From the NCBI RefSeq assembly GCF_028864635.1, contig NZ_CP104850.1, positions 564,001 to 628,000 of the forward strand: a DNA stretch of 64,000 nucleotides, read 5' to 3'. Of this stretch, positions 59,057 to 64,000 are shown piece by piece. Origin of the DNA: Cloacibacterium sp. TD35 (GTDB lineage Bacteria; Bacteroidota; Bacteroidia; Flavobacteriales; Weeksellaceae). The translations under genes and the position numbers were made by a program. Under the pieces are notes generated by a model. The model was not told the DNA's origin. It did not search any database and was given only the letters and a program-made list of their open reading frames with translations. Position 1 is the first letter of the stretch. Each line of letters begins with the position of its first letter.

Positions 59057-60976
59057 ATGGAAAATACATTAAATACAGGGTTTTCATTCGATTTACCAAA
59101 AGGGAATTCATCTATCATAAAAGTAATTGGTGTAGGTGGTGGAGGTAACAATGCGTTAAAACACATGTACGAAAAAGGAATACATGGAGTAGATTTTGTC
59201 ATTTGTAACACCGATGCACAAACACTAGATAATAACCCAATTTCTACAAAAGTTCAGTTAGGAGCTGCAATCACAGAAGGTTTAGGCGCTGGAGCAGACC
59301 CAGAAGTTGGAGAAAAATCTGCCTTAGAAAGTATTGATGAAATCAAAGCTGTTCTAGGTCATAATACTAAAATGGTTTTCATTACCGCAGGAATGGGTGG
59401 CGGAACAGGTACTGGTGCTGCTCCTGTTATTGCAAAAATTGCCAAAGAAATGGGAATTTTAACCATTGGTATTGTTACCGTACCTTTTAGTTTTGAAGGT
59501 AAAAGAAGACTAGAACAAGCTGAAATTGGTCTAGAAAAACTTCGCAATAATGTAGATTCTTTGATTGTAATTAATAACGATAAACTTCGTCAGCAATTTG
59601 GTAACCTTGGCTTCAAATCTGGTTTTGCTAAAGCAGATGAAGTGTTAGCCAATGCTGCTAAAGGTATGGCAGAAGTAATTACAGGATATTTCGATGTAAA
59701 TATAGACTTCCGTGATGCACGTTCAGTTTTACAAAACTCTGGCACCGCACTCATGTCTACAGGAACGGCTTCTGGCGAAAACAAAGCAGAAGAAGCAGTG
59801 AAAAAAGCACTAGACTCTCCATTATTAAATGATAATAAAATTACAGGAGCTAAAAACGTGCTTCTACTCATCAGAAGTGGAAACGAAGAAGCTACTATGG
59901 ATGAAATCGGCTTAATTAATGACCACATACAGCGCGAAGCAGGTAACACAGCAGATATTATCTTCGGCGTGGGAACAGATGCAGAATTGGGAGATTCTAT
60001 CAGCGTATTGGTTATTGCCACTGGTTTTGCAGCGGATGATCAAAAATATGCAGGTCCTACCGAAAAAATTAGATATTCATTAGAAGACACTCCTTCTTCT
60101 TCTAAAGCTAAGAGAGAGTCTCCATTTGGGAAAACTTCTTCTGAAAAATTTCAAGAAAACCCAATGCAAAACTCATCAAAAAGCATGTTTTTCTTAGATG
60201 ATTCTAATGATAGCAGCACTCCAGACTTCCCTAGTAATTCTGTGAATCAATTTGCAGAAACACAAGCAGCTGTAATGGAAGAAAGAATTGAGGAACTTAG
60301 ATTTTTTGAAGACGAAAGTTTAAGCATCGAAAGCAGTCATCAAACTTTTGAAGTAGAAGAACAAGAAAATAATGTTTTAGAATTATTTTCATTTGATGAT
60401 GAAGATGTCTTAGAATCTCAATCTTTCACTTTTGAAACAGAAGAAAAGAAAACAACTATTATAGAAGAAACTCAGTTTAATGCTGCGCAAGAAGTAGAAA
60501 ATGTAAAACTTTCTGTGGAAGAAACCAAAGAAGAAATTTCATTCATTGTAGAAGTAAAAACAGTTGAAACTTATAGACCAAAAGCAGAAACGAAAACTTT
60601 AGTTGAAGAAAAACCTATTGAATTTACCTTTAAAATTGCAGAAGAAATAGAAGAAGTAAAAACCGTTTTTGAAAATCACACTGAAGAAAAAATCACTTTT
60701 ACAGAAACTAAAATTGAAGAGGAATTTAAATTTATAGAAAAAAATACCGCTTCAGATAAAGTTCAGGCAAGAAGAGATAAACTGAAAGAGTTTAACTCTC
60801 GTTATCAAACGATAGAAAACGAAAATGAATTCGAAAATATTCCTGCTTTCAGAAGAAAAAACATCAATATAGGTCACGAAAATGCTTCTCAACAGCAAAT
60901 TTCTAGTTTCCTTTCTGAAAACAACGGAAGAGTACAACTCAGAGAAAACAAGTTTTTAAACAAAGACGTAGATTAA
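59057..60976 (+). CDS. ftsZ: Cell division protein FtsZ with a very long C-terminal linker
   Basis: 639 residues, against 383 in E. coli. The tubulin-like core (about 15-330) has the G-box GGGTGTG and T7-loop residues in FDVNIDFRD (Asn, Asp, Asp kept). Residues about 340-590 are an acidic, Glu/Thr/Lys-rich, low-complexity linker. The conserved C-terminal peptide IPAFRRKN is at about 595-602 and is followed by about 37 more residues, so it is not terminal. It forms the division ring. Confidence 0.96.
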   Translation: MENTLNTGFSFDLPKGNSSIIKVIGVGGGGNNALKHMYEKGIHGVDFVICNTDAQTLDNNPISTKVQLGAAITEGLGAGADPEVGEKSALESIDEIKAVLGHNTKMVFITAGMGGGTGTGAAPVIAKIAKEMGILTIGIVTVPFSFEGKRRLEQAEIGLEKLRNNVDSLIVINNDKLRQQFGNLGFKSGFAKADEVLANAAKGMAEVITGYFDVNIDFRDARSVLQNSGTALMSTGTASGENKAEEAVKKALDSPLLNDNKITGAKNVLLLIRSGNEEATMDEIGLINDHIQREAGNTADIIFGVGTDAELGDSISVLVIATGFAADDQKYAGPTEKIRYSLEDTPSSSKAKRESPFGKTSSEKFQENPMQNSSKSMFFLDDSNDSSTPDFPSNSVNQFAETQAAVMEERIEELRFFEDESLSIESSHQTFEVEEQENNVLELFSFDDEDVLESQSFTFETEEKKTTIIEETQFNAAQEVENVKLSVEETKEEISFIVEVKTVETYRPKAETKTLVEEKPIEFTFKIAEEIEEVKTVFENHTEEKITFTETKIEEEFKFIEKNTASDKVQARRDKLKEFNSRYQTIENENEFENIPAFRRKNINIGHENASQQQISSFLSENNGRVQLRENKFLNKDVD

Positions 60977-60997
60977 AATTTTTAAAATTTAGAAAAA

Positions 60998-61444
60998 ATG
61001 AGTTTAGAACTTACCATAAACGAAGCGATTAAAACCGCAATGAGAGAAAAAGACAAAGTAGCTCTTGACTCTCTAAGAGCAGTAAAATCTCAAATTCTCT
61101 TGCTTAAAACTGAAGCAAAAGGAGCTGATGTTTCTGCAGAACAAGAAATTGCCATTCTCCAAAGAATGATTAAGCAAAGAAAAGATTCTTACGAACAATT
61201 TGTTGCTCAAAATAGAAATGATTTGGCAGAAGTGGAAATGGCACAAATGAAAGTGATTGAACAATTTTTACCTGCTCAACTTTCTGCGGAAGAATTAGAA
61301 GCAGAAATTAAAAAAATCATTGCCGAAGTAGGCGCAGAATCTCTAAAAGACTTAGGAAAAGTTATGGGAACTGCTTCTAAAGCTTTGGCAGGAAAATCAG
61401 ATGGAAAATCCATCTCAGAAATGGTGAAAAAACTATTATCATAA
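60998..61444 (+). CDS. yqeY: GatB/YqeY-domain protein
   Basis: 148 residues: SLELTINEAIKTAMREKDKVALDSLRAVKSQIL at the start and a C-terminal helical domain (SLKDLGKVMGTASKALAGKSDGKSISEMVKKLL) match the YqeY family, related to the tail of GatB. It may act on tRNA-linked amidation, but no role is proven. It follows ftsZ by 21 bases and ends the run with a terminator. Confidence 0.9.
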   Translation: MSLELTINEAIKTAMREKDKVALDSLRAVKSQILLLKTEAKGADVSAEQEIAILQRMIKQRKDSYEQFVAQNRNDLAEVEMAQMKVIEQFLPAQLSAEELEAEIKKIIAEVGAESLKDLGKVMGTASKALAGKSDGKSISEMVKKLLS

Positions 61445-61469
61445 TTAAATTTTCATATTAACGATAAAG

Positions 61470-61499
61470 AGCCGGTGAAAAATTCATCGGCTTTTTTTC
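61470..61499 (+). terminator. Terminator closing the dcw transcript
   Basis: AGCCGGTGAA (61470-61479) with TTCATCGGCT (61483-61492), one G-T pair, then T-run. Confidence 0.82.
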
Positions 61500-61637
61500 T
61501 CTTTAAAAGGAGTCATTTTGTCTTAATAGATTTTTGGCATATTTTTGATAATAGAATTAAATAGAATTTTCCAAATTTTAATTATAAATTTGCATAGAAA
61601 TAAAAAATTATACTTTAATCTTAAAACTATATATATT

Positions 61638-62048
61638 ATGTATCCAGCAGATTTAGTAATGCCAATGAAGGCAGAACTCACAGATAAAGGTTTCCAAGAC
61701 CTTACCTCAGCAGAACAAGTAAATGATGCCCTTAAACAACCGGGAACTACCCTAGTAATGGTAAATTCGGTTTGTGGTTGCGCAGCAGGAGCAGCAAGAC
61801 CAGGTGTTATTTATTCTTTAACTGGTGATAAAAAACCAGACCATTTAACTACTGTTTTTGCAGGTTTTGATACAGAAGCTGTAGCAGAAGCTAGAAAACA
61901 CTTTGCGCCATTCCCACCAAGTTCACCTTGTGTAGCACTTTTCAAAGATGGAGAACTAGTTCACATGCTAGAAAGACACCACATCGAAGGAAATCCTGCA
62001 GGTGCTATTGCAGCAAATTTACAAGCAGCTTACGAAGAGTTTTGCTAA
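61638..62048 (+). CDS. Bacilliredoxin BrxA/BrxB-family protein
   Basis: 136 residues from the ATG at 61638; a longer in-frame start at 61545 adds residues unlike the family. MYPADLVMPMKAELTDKGFQ is the usual N-terminus and SVCGCAAGAARPG holds the CxC active site. Bacilliredoxins remove bacillithiol from mixed disulfides. Whether this organism makes bacillithiol is not shown here. Monocistronic with terminator. Confidence 0.9.
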   Translation: MYPADLVMPMKAELTDKGFQDLTSAEQVNDALKQPGTTLVMVNSVCGCAAGAARPGVIYSLTGDKKPDHLTTVFAGFDTEAVAEARKHFAPFPPSSPCVALFKDGELVHMLERHHIEGNPAGAIAANLQAAYEEFC

Positions 62049-62071
62049 ATTTTTCTCTAAAAATAATCCTC

Positions 62072-62104
62072 AATCCGTTCTAAATTTTTAGAGCGGATTT
62101 TTGT
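62072..62104 (+). terminator. Terminator of the bacilliredoxin gene
   Basis: AATCCGTTCTAAA and TTTAGAGCGGATT pair with one mismatch, then T-run. Confidence 0.8.
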
Positions 62105-62137
62105 TTTCATTAGGTATAAGATTCTCAAAAAAATTAT

Positions 62138-62145
62138 TAAATTTG
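62138..62145 (+). promoter_or_regulatory. Predicted -7 box four bases before the GH3 gene
   Basis: TAAATTTG followed by AGCA and the ATG at 62150. Confidence 0.55.
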
Positions 62146-62149
62146 AGCA

Positions 62150-63664
62150 ATGGCAACAAAGGCTCTCTTCAATATGGCTGTAAACTGGTTTATTCGACAA
62201 AGAATAGACCAAATTCAGAATTTCATGAAACATCCTATTGAAACTCAAAACGGAGTTTTATTTTCTCAGCTTTTTCATGCAGAAGAAACAGAATACGGCA
62301 AAAAATTCGGTTTCAAAGACATTTCTTCTTACCGAGATTTTCAGCAACAAGTTCCTATCCTAAACTATGAAGAATTTGAACCCTACATAGAAAAAGCAAG
62401 ACAAGGTCAAAAAGATGTTTCTTGGCCGGGAGTTATCCGTCAATTTGCGAAATCTTCCGGAACGACCAATGCCAAAAGCAAATTCATCCCTATTTCAGAC
62501 GAAAGTTTAGAAGAGTGTCATTACAAAGCGGGAAAGGATTTAATTTCCATTTATGCAAACAATCACCCTGATAATCAATTATTTCTCAATAAAAATTTAA
62601 GATTAGGGGGAAGCGCAGAATTGTACGAAAGTTTCAATACCAAGTTCGGTGATTTATCTGCAATTTTGATAGAAAATCTTCCTTTTTGGGTAGAAATTAC
62701 CACGGTTCCTAGCAAAAAAACTTCCCTAATGTCAGAATGGGAAACCAAACTGAAAGCCATCGTTTCAGAAGTTAAAAACCAAGACGTAGGAAGTTTAACC
62801 GGCGTACCAAGTTGGATGATGGTTTTACTTCAAAGAATTTTAACCGAAACAGGAAAAGGCAATATTTCTGAAATTTTCCCAAATTTAGAAGTGTTTTTCC
62901 ACGGTGGAATAAGTTTTAAACCGTATAGAGAACAGTATAAAAAAATCATAGGCAAAGACATTAATTACTACGAAATTTATAATGCTTCTGAAGGTTTCTT
63001 CGGGATTCAAGACAGAAGTGGCAGTGACGAAATGCTTCTGATGCTAGATTACGGAATTTTCTATGAATTTATTCCGATGGATAAATTTGACAGAAACCAT
63101 CTAGAAGCGATTCCTTTGGAAGAAGTAGAACTCGGCAAAAATTATGCTGTAGTTATTTCTACCAATGGTGGACTTTGGCGCTATTTAATCGGTGATACCG
63201 TAAAATTTACTTCTCTTTCTCCGCATAGAATTCAGATTTCTGGCAGAACCAAACATTATATCAATGCCTTTGGCGAAGAATTAATGATAGACAATGTAGA
63301 AACAGCCCTTAAAAAAGCTTGTGAAGCTACTGAGGCGCACGTTTTAGATTACACAGGAGCACCAGTTTTTATGAGCGAAGGAAAATCTGGAGCACATGAA
63401 TGGCTGATTGAATTTGCCAAACATCCAACTAATTTCGAAGCGTTTTCTAAAATTTTTGATGATACTTTGAAATCAATCAATTCTGATTACGAAGCGAAGC
63501 GTTACCTCAATATGACACTGAATCCGCCAATTATTCACACCGCTAAAGAAAAACTTTTCTATCAATGGATGGAATCTAGAGGAAAACTGGGCGGACAAAA
63601 CAAAGTGCCGCGATTGAGCAACGACAGAGAATACATCGATCCTCTTTTGGAGTTGAATAAATAA
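62150..63664 (+). CDS. GH3-family (auxin-responsive promoter type) acyl-adenylating enzyme
   Basis: 504 residues, close to plant GH3 acyl-acid amido synthetases in pattern. Motif I FAKSSGTTNAKSKFIPIS (about 101-118) binds ATP, motif II is YNASEGFFGIQ (about 279-289), motif III NGGLWRYLIGDTVKF (about 344-358). Plant GH3s conjugate hormones to amino acids; bacterial members are widespread in Bacteroidota with unknown substrate. Monocistronic with near-leaderless promoter and a terminator. Confidence 0.88.
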   Translation: MATKALFNMAVNWFIRQRIDQIQNFMKHPIETQNGVLFSQLFHAEETEYGKKFGFKDISSYRDFQQQVPILNYEEFEPYIEKARQGQKDVSWPGVIRQFAKSSGTTNAKSKFIPISDESLEECHYKAGKDLISIYANNHPDNQLFLNKNLRLGGSAELYESFNTKFGDLSAILIENLPFWVEITTVPSKKTSLMSEWETKLKAIVSEVKNQDVGSLTGVPSWMMVLLQRILTETGKGNISEIFPNLEVFFHGGISFKPYREQYKKIIGKDINYYEIYNASEGFFGIQDRSGSDEMLLMLDYGIFYEFIPMDKFDRNHLEAIPLEEVELGKNYAVVISTNGGLWRYLIGDTVKFTSLSPHRIQISGRTKHYINAFGEELMIDNVETALKKACEATEAHVLDYTGAPVFMSEGKSGAHEWLIEFAKHPTNFEAFSKIFDDTLKSINSDYEAKRYLNMTLNPPIIHTAKEKLFYQWMESRGKLGGQNKVPRLSNDREYIDPLLELNK

Positions 63665-63697
63665 AACCGTTCTATTTTTTGAATGGTTTATTTTTTC
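63664..63697 (+). terminator. Terminator of the GH3 gene
   Basis: AAACCGTTC (63664-63672) with GAATGGTTT (63681-63689), one G-T pair, then T-run. Confidence 0.75.
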
Positions 63698-63744
63698 TAT
63701 GCTTTTCTTAACATAAATCAATGATAAAACCGATCACCATAGCT

Positions 63745-63752
63745 TATCTTTG
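63745..63752 (+). promoter_or_regulatory. Predicted -7 box of the nitroreductase gene
   Basis: TATCTTTG fits TAnnTTTG, 18 bases before the ATG at 63771. Confidence 0.5.
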
Positions 63753-63770
63753 CAAAAAAATTTTTATAAA

Positions 63771-64000
63771 ATGGATTTATTAGATAAATTAAAATGGAGA
63801 TACGCTGCAAAAGCGATGAACGGAGAAAAAGTAAGTGATGAAAAACTTGAAAGAATTTTAGAAGCAGCTCGTCTTGCTCCTACTTCTAGCGGTTTACAGC
63901 CTTTCGAAATTTATGTAGTGTCTAATCAAGAGGTTAAAAATCAATTAAAAGAAGCAGCAAATAATCAACCACAAGTTGCAGATGCTTCTCATGTTTTGGT
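63771..64000 (+). CDS. Nitroreductase-family FMN oxidoreductase, N-terminal part (cut by window end)
   Basis: About 76 residues are visible. KWRYAAKAMNGEKVSDEKLERILEAARLAPTSSGLQPFEIYVVSN is typical of the first helices and the FMN-binding SSGLQPF block of NAD(P)H-dependent nitroreductases. The frame runs on past the window. It has its own promoter box behind the GH3 terminator. Confidence 0.9.
   Translation, partial: MDLLDKLKWRYAAKAMNGEKVSDEKLERILEAARLAPTSSGLQPFEIYVVSNQEVKNQLKEAANNQPQVADASHVL

Noticed and set aside
1-64000. CRISPR arrays, prophage genes, toxin-antitoxin or restriction systems
   Set aside because: No regularly spaced repeats, phage structural genes or defence gene families were seen on either strand.

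Overview
The window is a chromosomal stretch of a member of the Bacteroidota, most likely a flavobacterium of the Chryseobacterium/Cloacibacterium group (Weeksellaceae). The signs are low GC (roughly one third by eye), Bacteroidota-type -7 promoter boxes (TAnnTTTG) in front of many genes, almost no Shine-Dalgarno sequences, a type IX secretion C-terminal sorting domain, DUF families typical of the phylum (DUF4476, DUF6132, DUF6646), and a division/wall cluster in the Bacteroidota order without ddl or murF. The genus is a guess; phylum and class are well supported. No rRNA, CRISPR array or prophage was seen.

Layout. 1-4952: a sulfur-handling operon (TauE/SafE transporter end, persulfide dioxygenase-rhodanese fusion, cupin, TPMT-like methyltransferase, three small membrane proteins, single rhodanese), then thioredoxin and an AraC-type regulator. 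5234-10048: mixed envelope and housekeeping genes (DUF4476 protein, DUF3365 lipoprotein, NTF2-like protein, omega-amidase-like nitrilase, small outer-membrane protein, RseP). 10126-14467: a tRNA-Asn gene followed by an accessory segment that ends in a degraded copy of the tRNA 3' end. It holds a complete IS1182-family element, a TPR gene bracketed by inverted repeats, a 33-nt direct repeat in two copies, and a BspA-type leucine-rich-repeat surface protein with a type IX signal. 14696-30735: menD, pabB/pabC, membrane proteins, uvrB, an S41 protease, tryptophanase, miaE, an acyltransferase, and ribosomal proteins L21 and L27. 30875-44791: a prolyl oligopeptidase, DUF2797 protein, nucleotide-sugar epimerase, secA, msrA, a TPR histidine kinase/response regulator pair, a GNAT enzyme, engB and an alpha/beta hydrolase. 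45037-61444: a complete dcw cluster, mraZ-rsmH-ftsL-ftsI-murE-mraY-murD-ftsW-murG-murC-ftsQ-ftsA-ftsZ, followed by a yqeY-like gene. 61638-64000: a bacilliredoxin, a GH3-type acyl-adenylating enzyme and the start of a nitroreductase.

How they work together. The first operon reads as a path for taking up or exporting sulfur compounds, oxidising persulfides and moving sulfane sulfur, with thioredoxin as reductant. The dcw cluster makes and polymerises a meso-diaminopimelate-type peptidoglycan precursor and builds the divisome; two MraZ boxes sit over its promoter. The accessory segment behind tRNA-Asn looks like a decayed integrated element. The points most worth following are that tRNA-bounded segment, the inverted-repeat-bracketed gene within it, a group of genes whose promoter boxes nearly touch the start codon (probable leaderless mRNAs), a nested hairpin in front of tryptophanase, and a perfect palindrome abutting the start codon of the TPR histidine kinase.
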